The notes beneath the pieces were generated by a model. That model was not told the DNA's origin and searched no databases. It worked only from the letters and a program-made list of their open reading frames with translations. From the NCBI RefSeq assembly GCF_023229695.1, contig NZ_JALNYS010000013.1, positions 27,193 to 91,192 on the forward strand: a stretch of 64,000 nt of DNA. Direction: 5' to 3'. The stretch is from Sulfuricurvum sp. GTDB lineage: Bacteria; Campylobacterota; Campylobacteria; Campylobacterales; Sulfurimonadaceae. Shown here piece by piece: positions 18,764-28,100 of the stretch; position 1 is the stretch's first letter, and every line of letters starts with the position of its first letter. The position numbers and the translations under genes are program-made.

Positions 18764-20634
18764 CAGCTTTTAATCCCTAAAAGGGTCGTCATCATCTGAT
18801 CGATCGTCGTAATCACCTTGGCAGCAGCGCCGTAAGAGGTTTGGTAGCGAATCAAATTGGCCATCTCTTCGTCCAATGCCACTTTTCCGATGGAGTCTTG
18901 CTCCTGCTTAATCGCATTAAACTGTGCGGTTACCGATTGGTTGTTCTGAATAACGGAGTTGGTTTTTGTTCCGACTTTGGTGACAAGCGAATCAAAATAA
19001 CCGTAGACGGTCTCATTGGAATGGAGAGAACCGTTCACAAAATCAATTTTCGTGAACTGCAACTCCCCCATATCCATGGCCATTTGGTTATCGCCGTTGA
19101 CCGGTGGTTTAGACCCTTTAATCAACGTCGGATCGCTTCGCAACGTACTATTAAGCGCTATGGACTGTGCGTCATTTCCGTCAAAAAAACGGCTCATTCC
19201 GGTCACACCGGCAAAATTGGTCCCTCTATCCTCTAGGGCAAACGTAACCCCCTCAGACGCGAAACTCTTTGAAACATCCAGACTTAACGTTTTGGAAGAG
19301 GGGATATAGACGCTGTTGATCATATTCGCTATATCGTTGAGTCCGTTGTAATCGTTATTGTCGTCTTTCATCGCTTTGAGCTGCTCAACAATGCTGTTGC
19401 GGGTAATCCCGTCCGAAAGAAGATTGGTTGCGGAGGCATTGTCCATTACCGTAGCGGCATTCATCGTAATCGAGCGTCTCGCTATCTCTTTTCCGTTAAT
19501 GTCATACGCTACGACGTCAAACGTACCCGCTTTAAAATTCTCTCCGCTGCTTAGCAAAGGTTGCGCGTCACTAAAAGACAACGGATTGGAGTTCATCGTA
19601 TCGGTCGCACTCTGCGCATACAGGTTATTGGTCGATTGGATCAACCCTTTTGCGAAAGTATCCAGATTATTGAGCGTCTCTTGCAAAAAACCGTTTTCAA
19701 AATTTCCGGCCGAATCGATTTTAGAACCTCTCAGTTCCAATAACGCGCCGATTTTTCCCCCCGTAACACTGGAGGTAAAAGGGATTTTAACCCCATCCTG
19801 ACGTTCGTAATACAAATCATTGTAGCCGTTTTTATTTCCCGTTGCATCCATACCGATCGGATGGAAACTCGTCCCGTCAATAATGTTAAATCCTCCGACA
19901 TTCACCGTATAATTACCCTTATCGGTCGTAATATTGGTGTCAACCGGGGCATTTGCCTGCAATTTATCGGCGAAAGCTTTGGAACCGATCAATTTTGACA
20001 TCGTCATTTCCAACTGATTGCGTTGATCACGCAAATCGTTCGCATTACTTGTACCGGACGATTCTGCCTGATAGATTGATTTATTCAGCCCCGCAATCTG
20101 TTCGCCGATCCGGTTCACTTCGTTTACGTCAACCGCAATCTGATCGTTCAAAGAACTTTGCAGCGCTGTAATTTGGGTACGGGTCTGACCGATATGACCG
20201 GCAAGGGTCTGAGCTTGTTCGGCTAACGCAACTTTCACCGCCGTATTGGAGGGATTGCTCGCAAGGGTTTGCCACCCATCAAAATAGTTTTGCAAATCGT
20301 TTTTGATACCGGTGCCGTCCACTTCCGGAAAATAGGTGGAGAGTTCTTCAAGATTTTTTTTCAACGTGTCGGAATACTCTTTGTTCTGCGCGGCAGAGGT
20401 ATAACGATCGTTCACAAATTTGTCGAAAACACGTACGATTTCGGTAATCTGCGTCCCGCTTCCGCGCTGCCCGGGATCAACCCCCAAAGGGTAAGCGGCA
20501 GCCGTCACGACGCGCTGTCGGGTATACCCTTCGGTTTCCGCATTGGAAATATTATGTCCCGTCGTATCAATACCGACTTGTGCGGCATTTAAACCGCTGT
20601 ACCCGATATGGAGTGCATTAAAAATCGATGCCAT
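18763..20634 (-). CDS. flgK: flagellar hook-associated protein 1 FlgK
   Basis: Hook-filament junction protein, exported through the flagellar type III apparatus. I place the start at ATG 20634 (MASIFNALHIGYSGLNAA), giving 623 aa; a longer frame to 20745 adds unrelated Cys/His-rich residues and overlaps flgN. N-terminal signature IGYSGLNAAQVGIDTTGHNISNAETEGYTRQ and C-terminal flagellar helix (EEMANLIRYQTSYGAAAKVI) are intact. It follows flgN by 1 bp and belongs to the sigma-28-promoted flgM-flgN-flgK unit. Confidence 0.95.
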   Translation of the reverse strand: MASIFNALHIGYSGLNAAQVGIDTTGHNISNAETEGYTRQRVVTAAAYPLGVDPGQRGSGTQITEIVRVFDKFVNDRYTSAAQNKEYSDTLKKNLEELSTYFPEVDGTGIKNDLQNYFDGWQTLASNPSNTAVKVALAEQAQTLAGHIGQTRTQITALQSSLNDQIAVDVNEVNRIGEQIAGLNKSIYQAESSGTSNANDLRDQRNQLEMTMSKLIGSKAFADKLQANAPVDTNITTDKGNYTVNVGGFNIIDGTSFHPIGMDATGNKNGYNDLYYERQDGVKIPFTSSVTGGKIGALLELRGSKIDSAGNFENGFLQETLNNLDTFAKGLIQSTNNLYAQSATDTMNSNPLSFSDAQPLLSSGENFKAGTFDVVAYDINGKEIARRSITMNAATVMDNASATNLLSDGITRNSIVEQLKAMKDDNNDYNGLNDIANMINSVYIPSSKTLSLDVSKSFASEGVTFALEDRGTNFAGVTGMSRFFDGNDAQSIALNSTLRSDPTLIKGSKPPVNGDNQMAMDMGELQFTKIDFVNGSLHSNETVYGYFDSLVTKVGTKTNSVIQNNQSVTAQFNAIKQEQDSIGKVALDEEMANLIRYQTSYGAAAKVITTIDQMMTTLLGIKS

Positions 20635-20635
20635 G

Positions 20636-21067
20636 TTATGCTCGCACTTCCAAAAATGAGGCGGATGACGATGCCACTTTTTGATAACCCTGCATTTGTG
20701 TCGGTACGATACGTTCCAAGAGGGTATTATAAAACGATCCGACACTCAGAACCATTTTGGCGTATTGCTGGTTCACTTCACGGAGGATCGAGAGATGGGT
20801 TTTAAGGCTGTCTAGCTGTTGATGTTGTTCACTGTCTAAAAGTTCGGAAAGGCTTTTGTCACTGTTGGAGGTCATCAGTTTTGAAATCTCATGATCGATC
20901 ATCGCTTTTTTTTGTTCAAAACTTTTAATTTTTTCCTCTTTGATGGAAAGACGATCGAACTGTGAGTTGTGTTTTGCCTCTTTTATGTCTTCGATGTCTT
21001 CGCGCGATAAAGAGATCAGTATATCAAGATCTTTGATAGCGCTTTGCAATTGATAGGACAACATCAT
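20636..21067 (-). CDS. flgN: FlgN-like flagellar export chaperone
   Basis: 143-aa, almost wholly helical, charged protein with heptad patterns (about 15-110), as in FlgN chaperones that keep FlgK and FlgL export-ready. Sequence conservation of FlgN is low, so the call rests on size, helical character and the position between flgM and flgK. The start may be either of two adjacent Met codons. The 1-bp spacing to flgK implies translational coupling between the chaperone and its client. Confidence 0.78.
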   Translation of the reverse strand: MMLSYQLQSAIKDLDILISLSREDIEDIKEAKHNSQFDRLSIKEEKIKSFEQKKAMIDHEISKLMTSNSDKSLSELLDSEQHQQLDSLKTHLSILREVNQQYAKMVLSVGSFYNTLLERIVPTQMQGYQKVASSSASFLEVRA

Positions 21068-21083
21068 AAACTCCTGCTAAATT

Positions 21084-21290
21084 TTACGTCAGCTCCTGCG
21101 CAATACGCTTGGCCAACGATTCAATATCGACACGGTATTCCCCTTTTTCGAAAGACGCTTTCAGCTCTTCGATTCGGCTTGTGTCACCTTGTTTCATTAT
21201 CGGTTGAGCAGCTTTATTCTGCTCTTTATTTTTGATTGAAACTTCTTGATATACCCCTCTGGAAAGGGGATTGTTCACACTTGCGATCAT
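21084..21290 (-). CDS. flgM: anti-sigma-28 factor FlgM
   Basis: 68-aa protein with a flexible N-terminal half and a C-terminal region (RIEELKASFEKGEYRVDIESLAKRIAQEL) matching the FliA-binding helices of FlgM. It holds sigma-28 inactive until the hook is finished and is then exported. It leads the flgM-flgN-flgK unit, and a sigma-28-type promoter lies about 40 bp upstream, consistent with feedback on its own expression. Confidence 0.88.
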   Translation of the reverse strand: MIASVNNPLSRGVYQEVSIKNKEQNKAAQPIMKQGDTSRIEELKASFEKGEYRVDIESLAKRIAQELT

Positions 21291-21328
21291 GGTGAATCCT
21301 TATTATCCGCTTATGATGTCTAGTAACC

Positions 21329-21355
21329 ATATCGGCAAAAACTCCCATAAATTTA
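21329..21355 (-). promoter_or_regulatory. sigma-28 (FliA) promoter for flgM-flgN-flgK
   Basis: On the minus strand TAAATTTA (21355-21348), an 11-bp spacer, then GCCGATAT (21336-21329). This matches the FliA consensus TAAAGTTT-N11-GCCGATAA with the correct spacing. Transcription would begin near 21322, about 32 bp before the flgM ATG. The -35 box touches the end of flgJ. Confidence 0.8.
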
Positions 21356-21640
21356 ACGTTCTATCCCTTTTTGGCTCAGGTTTTCAAAGAGCATTTGTGA
21401 AAATCCGAACCCCCCCGCACTGGCGTTGGAAAGCTCTTCACGATACATGGATTTGAAAATCTTATCTCCCGGATCGTTCACGCTGCTAAAAAGATTTTTT
21501 TCCTCTTTCATCGCTTCATCCAGCATCATCTTGACGATAATCGCTTCAAACTGATCGGTTTTTTCACGAAGCGCTTTATCTCCCTCTTTGGCTCCGACAG
21601 TCGGAACACTCTTTTGATACGGTACGTTTGATATCTCCAT
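21353..21640 (-). CDS. flgJ: rod-binding protein FlgJ (rod-chaperone domain only)
   Basis: 95-aa protein equal to the N-terminal rod-binding domain of FlgJ: QFEAIIVKMMLDEAMKE, then FKSMYREELSNASAGGFGFSQML. The peptidoglycan-hydrolase domain found in enterobacterial FlgJ is absent, as is usual in Campylobacterota. It starts exactly where flgI stops (21640 shared) and so is co-translated with the P-ring gene. Confidence 0.88.
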   Translation of the reverse strand: MEISNVPYQKSVPTVGAKEGDKALREKTDQFEAIIVKMMLDEAMKEEKNLFSSVNDPGDKIFKSMYREELSNASAGGFGFSQMLFENLSQKGIER

Positions 21641-22686
21641 CAGATTACCTCCAAATCAACTGCAATGGCTCCGGCACTTTTCATCGCTTGCAAAATCGAA
21701 ATCATCTCTTTTGGGGTGGCCCCGAGTTTTTGCAAAGAACGGGCGATATTGGCCACCGTTGTCGTCCCTTTTTCAGTGTAGACCTCGTTTTCATTGAGGC
21801 CGATGACAAGGCTTTTGTCCATCGTCACACTTCCTGAGGGTTTGGCAACCGTATCTTGTGCCAGGATTTTCACGGTGATATCCCCTTGGGTGATCACCAC
21901 CGGCTTCACCTCTATATCTACACCAGCAATTATAGTTCCAGTTCGCTCATTGATAACGATTTTTGACTCCTGGACATAATTGATATCCAGATTTTGCACC
22001 TCAGCCAAAAATTCGACCATCGTTTTATTTTTCGGAAGTTTCAAACTGATTGTTCTGGGATCGATTGCGGTTGCGACGGGAGCGTTATAGCGGCTATTGA
22101 TCACTTTTTGGACAGCTATGGCATTGTTAAAATTAGAGGATTTCAGAGATAGGGTCGCATTCTCCTGATGAATCATATCCTGGAGAATTTCACGTTCAAC
22201 CAATCCCCCCCCATACACCATTCCGGCAGTTGAATGGGACTCCGCACCGGCCCCTTTTTCATTTTTGCCGCCGATACTGACCGGCCCCTGCGCCAATGCG
22301 TAAATTTTACCGTCCACCCCTTTAAGCGGTGTCATCAGAAGGGTCCCCCCCTCCAGCGATTTCGCATCGCCGATCGACGAAACGGTTACGTCAAAAGCGT
22401 CCCCCTGACGGGCAAACGGGGCAAATTTCGCCGTTACCACGACGGCCGCAACGTTTTTGGATTTTATATCCACGGGATTCATATCGATATTCATCGCTTT
22501 GAGCATATTGGCAATCGACTGAAGGGTAAATTTAGAGGTGGTGCCGTCCCCGGTTTTTTTCAAACCGACCACCAGTGAATAGCCGATAATCTGATTGTCA
22601 CGCACACCGACGATATTGGCAACATCGCTTACGCGGGTGGCCCATACGCTGCAAAACAGTACGAAAAGCAGTAAAAATATTCTCAT
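21640..22686 (-). CDS. flgI: flagellar P-ring protein FlgI
   Basis: Periplasmic P-ring subunit, 348 aa from ATG 22686 (MRIFLLLFVLFCSVWATRVSD), which gives a good signal peptide and an AAAGGA site 5-6 bases upstream. The frame opens further to a TTG at 22716, but that codon is inside a sigma-54 -12 element, so it is rejected. Family motifs include DVANIVGVRDNQIIGYSLVVGL, TGDGTTSKFT and the C-terminal LQKLGATPKEMISILQAMKSAGAI. Confidence 0.95.
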   Translation of the reverse strand: MRIFLLLFVLFCSVWATRVSDVANIVGVRDNQIIGYSLVVGLKKTGDGTTSKFTLQSIANMLKAMNIDMNPVDIKSKNVAAVVVTAKFAPFARQGDAFDVTVSSIGDAKSLEGGTLLMTPLKGVDGKIYALAQGPVSIGGKNEKGAGAESHSTAGMVYGGGLVEREILQDMIHQENATLSLKSSNFNNAIAVQKVINSRYNAPVATAIDPRTISLKLPKNKTMVEFLAEVQNLDINYVQESKIVINERTGTIIAGVDIEVKPVVITQGDITVKILAQDTVAKPSGSVTMDKSLVIGLNENEVYTEKGTTTVANIARSLQKLGATPKEMISILQAMKSAGAIAVDLEVI

Positions 22687-22712
22687 GTTCATCCTTTGTT
22701 CAACAAAGGAGA

Positions 22713-22726
22713 GCAAAGAGTATTCC
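22713..22726 (-). promoter_or_regulatory. sigma-54 promoter for flgI-flgJ
   Basis: On the minus strand GG (22726-22725), ten bases, then GC (22714-22713): TGGAAT-ACTCT-TTGCT, close to TGGCAC-N5-TTGCA. Predicted start is about 22701, leaving a short leader with the AAAGGA site before flgI. Sigma-54 control of hook/ring genes is established in Campylobacter and Helicobacter. Confidence 0.72.
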
Positions 22727-22728
22727 AG

Positions 22729-23316
22729 TTATGCGTAGTAAGTGAGAGACGTTTTCCCGAATTTTTTGGTTTTGATCCGATGAAATACCCCGATCGTTTC
22801 AGGGAGTTCCAAAGTGCTCATGTGTTCAATCGTCACCAATGTTACGAGCGACTGGGGAAAAGAGGCGATCAACCGAATCATTTTATCGTAAATCTCTTCC
22901 ATCCCCTCCCGATACGCAAACGGAGGATCCACATACAAAAAGGCACTCTCACCGAGGGATTCAAGCCGTTTTTTGACGTGTACGATATTCGTAAAACTGT
23001 CCCCTTCGATCACTTCGCAGGCATTCGGATCGGTTTGCGCGATATTGGCACGCAATGCTTTGATCGCATCGCGGTCTTTCTCCATAAAAATGATTTTTTT
23101 AGCACCGCGACTAAGCGCTTCGAGTCCGATCGAACCGCTCCCGGAGAACACCTCGACTACGACCGAATCGATCACGTCAAACTGTATCGTATTAAAAAAC
23201 GACTCTACGACAATCGCTTTAGAACTGCGTGTCGTCTCTTTGGAGGGGAGAAAGAGGGTTTTGCCTTTAAACCGCCCCGCGATAATTTTTTTCGTCAGTA
23301 TCTCATTATTTTTCAT
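22729..23316 (-). CDS. rsmD: 16S rRNA (guanine966-N2)-methyltransferase RsmD
   Basis: SAM-dependent rRNA methyltransferase. Seen: the N-terminal RsmD start (IIAGRFKGKTLFLP), motif I VEVFSGSGSIGLEALSRGA, FMEKDRDAI, and the catalytic DPPF in FLYVDPPFAYREG. 195 aa is typical. Its start lies inside the 3' end of the upstream 129-aa gene (11-bp overlap), so the two are co-translated. flgI follows after 42 bp but has its own sigma-54 promoter. Confidence 0.94.
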   Translation of the reverse strand: MKNNEILTKKIIAGRFKGKTLFLPSKETTRSSKAIVVESFFNTIQFDVIDSVVVEVFSGSGSIGLEALSRGAKKIIFMEKDRDAIKALRANIAQTDPNACEVIEGDSFTNIVHVKKRLESLGESAFLYVDPPFAYREGMEEIYDKMIRLIASFPQSLVTLVTIEHMSTLELPETIGVFHRIKTKKFGKTSLTYYA

Positions 23317-23695
23317 AAAATGCCCGTATTGCCTTTACTATATTCGCCTGATATTCACGGGTCAGTTTCTCAATATGGTGTTCCAATATCTCAAAACTGA
23401 CCGGTGTTTCTCCCACTTCATCGGATTGTTCGGGTAGAGTTTTTACCGCCGGAACTGCCTTGAGCTCACCGATCCTATGGGTCAGTGCATGGAAAAGTTC
23501 TGCTTTGGAAAAAGGTTTGATCAAATCGGCTCCGGCATACGATCCGATAACAAAAGTCGGATGGTCAAGATCACGGATGTTTTTGTCTCGGATGACAAGG
23601 TCACAATGACGCAGTGAGGTTAAATGTCCTCTTAAAAAAAGTTCCAGTGAACGCTGCAACAATGGGGATTCGCACTGCACCGATACTTTCATCAT
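23306..23695 (-). CDS. uncharacterised protein, degenerate receiver-like N-terminus
   Basis: 129 aa, not recognised with certainty. The first ~75 residues have a receiver-like pattern: a strand start (MKVSVQC), a middle strand (TFVIGSY) and the ending LIKPFSKAELFHAL, which is like the KPF switch loop of response regulators. The phosphoacceptor Asp position is not clear, so it may be a pseudo-receiver. The C-terminal part is a helix. It overlaps rsmD by 11 bp. Role unknown. Confidence 0.6.
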   Translation of the reverse strand: MMKVSVQCESPLLQRSLELFLRGHLTSLRHCDLVIRDKNIRDLDHPTFVIGSYAGADLIKPFSKAELFHALTHRIGELKAVPAVKTLPEQSDEVGETPVSFEILEHHIEKLTREYQANIVKAIRAFYEK

Positions 23696-23809
23696 TCTCC
23701 TCTCCTACTCGCTATTGGATTGTCGTCTATCTCTGCCACACCGTCAAACCGTGGAAAAAATTACCGTATTTTAACATAGATTCGTATCCGAACCCTATTC
23801 GCTTCAAAA

Positions 23810-24904
23810 TCATTCTCCCGGCAATTTGATACGAAAGAGGGTCTCCTCCCCTTCACTGCTGACCTCCAGTAGGCCATGACAGTGTTCTTCGATAATCATT
23901 TTACTCATATACAGCCCCAAACCGGTCCCCTCTTTGTTGTTTTTCGTCGTAAAATAGGGGGTAAACAGTTTATTCATCAAATCCGGCGAAATCCCCCCTG
24001 CATTATCATGAACCGCAATCGTTCCGTAACCCTCATCCCAAGCGATACGGATGGTGATTTGAGAGAGTCTGAGCGGATTTTCCCGGGCGGCATCCAGGGA
24101 ATTTTTGAGCAATGTGATTAAAACCTGCAGCACCTCGTTGTAAAAGGTAATCAGTGTGATCTCATCATCGATGATTAATTTCACTTCGATATTATTGTTT
24201 TTAAACGTATGGTCCAGCAGATGAATGGCCTGTTCTGCCAACAAAGAAAGGATAACCGGTTCTTTTTCTTTATTGGGATTCGATAAATCTCTGTAATCCG
24301 AAATAGTTTGTGACAGATGGACACATTGTTGCTCGATCTTGATCAGATTGTCAATCAAAAAAGGGTCCCCTTCCTCTTTCATCAACTCTTTTAGCCGTAT
24401 CTGTGCCGCGATGGCGTTTATGATGGCCAACGGCTGACGCCATTGATGGGCTATCATCGAGATCATCTCTCCCAGCTGCGCTTGTCGTGCCTGCATTTTA
24501 AAGAGCTTTTCTTGTTCCACTCTTTCGGTAATGTCACGTGCGATCAGGATCAGTTTATCGCTATCGGTACCGAAAGCCGACAAGGTCATTTCCAGAATTT
24601 TCGTTTTATGATGTCGTTTCTCTAAAACGAAAGAGCACTCCATCATTGTCGTATTCCCCTCCGATGCGGACAAAAGATAATGGGAAAAAGGGTTTCCTCT
24701 GCATTCAAAATGGTAGACCGGATTTAAAATATCGCTCCCGATGAATTCCTCTTTGGTCGTCTCAAACAACCGGACTGCCATCTCGTTGCAGTCAACAATC
24801 CTGTTGTTTTCCAAAATAATGATCGATTCACGTACAGAAGAAAAAATCGTCCGATAAAGCTGCTCCTCCTTACGGTAGGGGTCATCAGAGGGGAGTTTGA
24901 ACAA
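23810..24904 (-). CDS. PAS sensor histidine kinase, TTG start, lacks a receiver
   Basis: 364-aa soluble kinase. PAS domain at about 17-130 (ESIIILENNRIVDCNEMAVRLF), H-box MIAHQWRQPLAIINA near 155, N-box ITLLKNSLDAA, G1 VHDNAGGI, G2 GTGLGLYMSK. No membrane segment. The only start is TTG 24904, with AGGA seven bases upstream; the frame is closed just before it. A different frame immediately upstream encodes the first part of a receiver domain, so this kinase looks like the 3' part of a former receiver-PAS-kinase fusion. Confidence 0.9.
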   Translation of the reverse strand: MFKLPSDDPYRKEEQLYRTIFSSVRESIIILENNRIVDCNEMAVRLFETTKEEFIGSDILNPVYHFECRGNPFSHYLLSASEGNTTMMECSFVLEKRHHKTKILEMTLSAFGTDSDKLILIARDITERVEQEKLFKMQARQAQLGEMISMIAHQWRQPLAIINAIAAQIRLKELMKEEGDPFLIDNLIKIEQQCVHLSQTISDYRDLSNPNKEKEPVILSLLAEQAIHLLDHTFKNNNIEVKLIIDDEITLITFYNEVLQVLITLLKNSLDAARENPLRLSQITIRIAWDEGYGTIAVHDNAGGISPDLMNKLFTPYFTTKNNKEGTGLGLYMSKMIIEEHCHGLLEVSSEGEETLFRIKLPGE

Positions 24905-24995
24905 GGGGGTATCCTATTTTTGCAAGGTTGCGTATGGTAATCTCATCCTCAGCGTACAATACCGATAAATTTTTAAAGAATTGAAAATTATCCAT
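24885..24995 (-). pseudogene. stub of a response-regulator receiver domain
   Basis: From ATG 24995 a 36-codon frame reads MDNFQFFKNLSVLYAEDEIT and then IRNLAKIG before running out of frame into the kinase and stopping at 24885. VLYAEDE is the acidic first strand of receiver domains and closely resembles the VLYVEDE starts of the two regulators at 30920 and 32922. The remaining ~90 residues are missing. Either an internal deletion with frame loss, or a short leader coupled to the kinase. Confidence 0.6.
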
Positions 24996-25126
24996 CAGAG
25001 ACTCACTCGTAGTAGAAAATAAAAAATATTGAAAATAAATAGGGGTAGTTTACCCTAATTTTTTGATTTTTATCGTAACACGGGAGCCGACTTAAGCGCT
25101 GATGTTAAGCGATAGAATTCCCCCTG

Positions 25127-28100
25127 TTATCTGGATATCGGGATTTTAATCGTAAATTTCGCCCCTTTTGGGGTGTTTTCGATCCGTATGGTTCCGTGGC
25201 AATGGTTCTCGATAACGGTTTTACACATATAAAGTCCCAATCCGGTCCCCGTATGGCTTTTGGTAGAGACATAGGGGAGAAATATCGTATCCATCAAAAC
25301 CGTATCGATCCCGCCGGCATTGTCTTCGACGCTGATGATCACATACCCCTCCTGCTGATCGCTTTTGATAACCATTTCCGGTGCGACGATACTCCGCTCT
25401 TCAAATACATCCTGTCCGTTTTTCAAAAGATTCAACATGACCTGAACCAACTCATTTTCAAACGTCCGGTATTCCAGATCGTTTTGATGGGTTTGACGGA
25501 CGACAATGTTATTGTGGCTCAAAGAGTGCTCTATCAAACCAAGCGTTTTGGACAATAGTGTTGCACTGGTCGTTAACACGGCCTGTTTATTCGGCTTGAA
25601 AAAATCCCGAAAATCGGTAATGGTACGTGACAGATGTTGAATTTGCAATTCAATCGCATCGATATCTTCCAGAAAATTTTCCATCGTCGCTTTTTGAAGA
25701 AGAATATTGACCCGCCCCCGGCTTAGATAAGAGCTTATTATCGTTAACGGCTGTCTCCACTGATGGGCAATCATGGAGAGCATCTCTCCCATTTGTGCCT
25801 GGCGCGTCTGCATCAAAAACAGCTTATCTTTGATAGTGCGCTCCGTTACATCCTCCTGAACCGTCACAAAGTTGACAATCTCATTCTCTTTGTTAAAGAT
25901 TGGAAATATGATCGATGCGCAATCACGATGCTCACCGTTTTTCATCCGATTGATCATCGTACCCCGCCATACCTGTTTTTCTTCAGACACGGTATTCCAA
26001 AGCTGCCGGTAAAATGGCTCAGAGTGGGCTCCGGATCGAAAAATATTCATATTTTTGCCGATCAGCTCATGGTGAAAATACCCCGTCATCCCAAGGCATT
26101 GTTTATTAACGTATTCAATAAAACCGTTTTTGTCGGTAATGATGGTGGTATAGGGGTTTTGATCTACGACCTGAGAGAGGCGGCTGATCTGATCTTGCGC
26201 CTGCTTGGATTCCGTGACGTCCTGAATCGTTCCGGACATTTTTTGATGTTCCCCGTCCCATAGCATCTCTGCTCGTTGGTGGACATATTTAATATTTCCT
26301 TTTGCCGTTACAATGCGGTGCGTAACGTCATAATAACGCTGTCCGCTCAACGCTTTTTCAACGGCATTCAAAACAACCGTCTCGTCTTCGGGATGGAGAT
26401 GGCGTATAAACCAATCCTCGTCTATCGCCGTTTCAAACGGTTCCAGTTCATAAATACGGTAGGTCTCGGCGGACCAGAGGATCTCTTCGGTGGTTCGGTT
26501 GTGTTGCCAACTCCCGATGTGCGCAATCTCTTGAGCTTTGTTGAGATTTTTTTCATTTTTTTTGAGCGATTCATACAAGGATGCGTTCTTGAAAATAATG
26601 GCCGACTGCGTCAATAAAAGACGTAGAGTCTGGACGGTATCGGGATTCAGCGGGGTCACGACGTCGCGGTTTTCGAGATATAAAACCCCTTCAACGCTCC
26701 CTTCGACCATCGCTACCGTAACGGAACACGAAGCGGGTCTGTGTTGGCGGATATATTCATCGTATTGGAACATGCCGCTCTCAAAAGGGTTCTCCAGAGT
26801 GATATTTTTTTTCGAATTGATGGCATGAAACACGATCGCTTGCGGAATCAAGGTCGCTTCGTTCAGCGGTGTGTTTAAAAATTCGATCTCCCCGTTTGCA
26901 AAATCGATACCGGCACTTTTGGAAAAATGTTCCCCCTCTTTGAACATCAAAACGGCTCTGCTGGCGGTTGCATTTTCCACAATTATTTTCAGTAACGTCG
27001 TAACCAGTTCATCCGTATTCATCACCTGCGATATCGCTTGAAACGATTTCAACAGACTCTGGAAATTGGCGGGTTCCGATTTCATAAACGAACTGTTAGA
27101 AGAGCTCTCCATCATGCTTGATGCGGATAGCGTAGGGATGATGTATTTCGCTTTTAGCCGCTTTGCCGCTTCGTAGGCACCCCACTGGCTCAATCCGACA
27201 ACGGCTTCATTGAAATAGCGATTGCCCATCTCCGGATGGGAGAGTTTTTTCCAATACCGTCCCGCACTGACACCGGCCATAGCAATGGCAAACGGATTTT
27301 TATGTTTTCGGGCCACCTGCAATGCATCATCATAGGCTTTTGCCGCATTCCAATGGTTTTCAACCGATTTGATCCGCTCCGCTTTGAGCAGCAATTTCCA
27401 AAATTTATAATTGGCCGGTGCCGCTTTGGAGTAGGAATCGCATTCTGACAAATCTCCCCTCAGGAGTGCCGTTTCGGTATCGGTTAAGGGGAGCCGTTTG
27501 TTCAAGAGGAGTATTGCCCTCAAAAAATGGAGCCGTATCTTCGGAAACATGATCACTTCGTTGGAGGTATAATGGACAAAACGCTCTAAATAGTTGTACC
27601 CTCTCTTCCATTCCCCTTCAAGCATACACGTTTGTGCTTTCAAGATACCATACCAGGCCAGTGCAGGATAAAAGTGTTCCGATTCCCACATGGCAATCGC
27701 TTTCTCTTCTACAGAAAAATCCTGAGGACCCGGATCTTGCAGATAGCGTACCGTATTGGTCAGAACCTGAAATACGGCAATCATTTTGGTATCGCCGGAA
27801 CGGAGAATAAACGTCTGTTCTTTGATAATCTCCTCACGAAGATGTTCCAGCGACTCCCCGGAGAGAAAATCGGAAAAATGGAGTAAAAAATTGGCCCAGG
27901 TACCGAATACGATATCTCCGTTCATCTTGCTTTGGTAAAGACTTTTACGATACAAAGTTACATTGGAAGGCAACGGTTTGACATAAGGATTGATAAAGTT
28001 GGCAAAAAAGTTGTGGACTTTCGGCAGCATGATCTTGTCATTGAGCTCCTGATTCAGCCGTAACGAGACCTTTCCGAAGCGGTACCCTTGCATGTACTCC

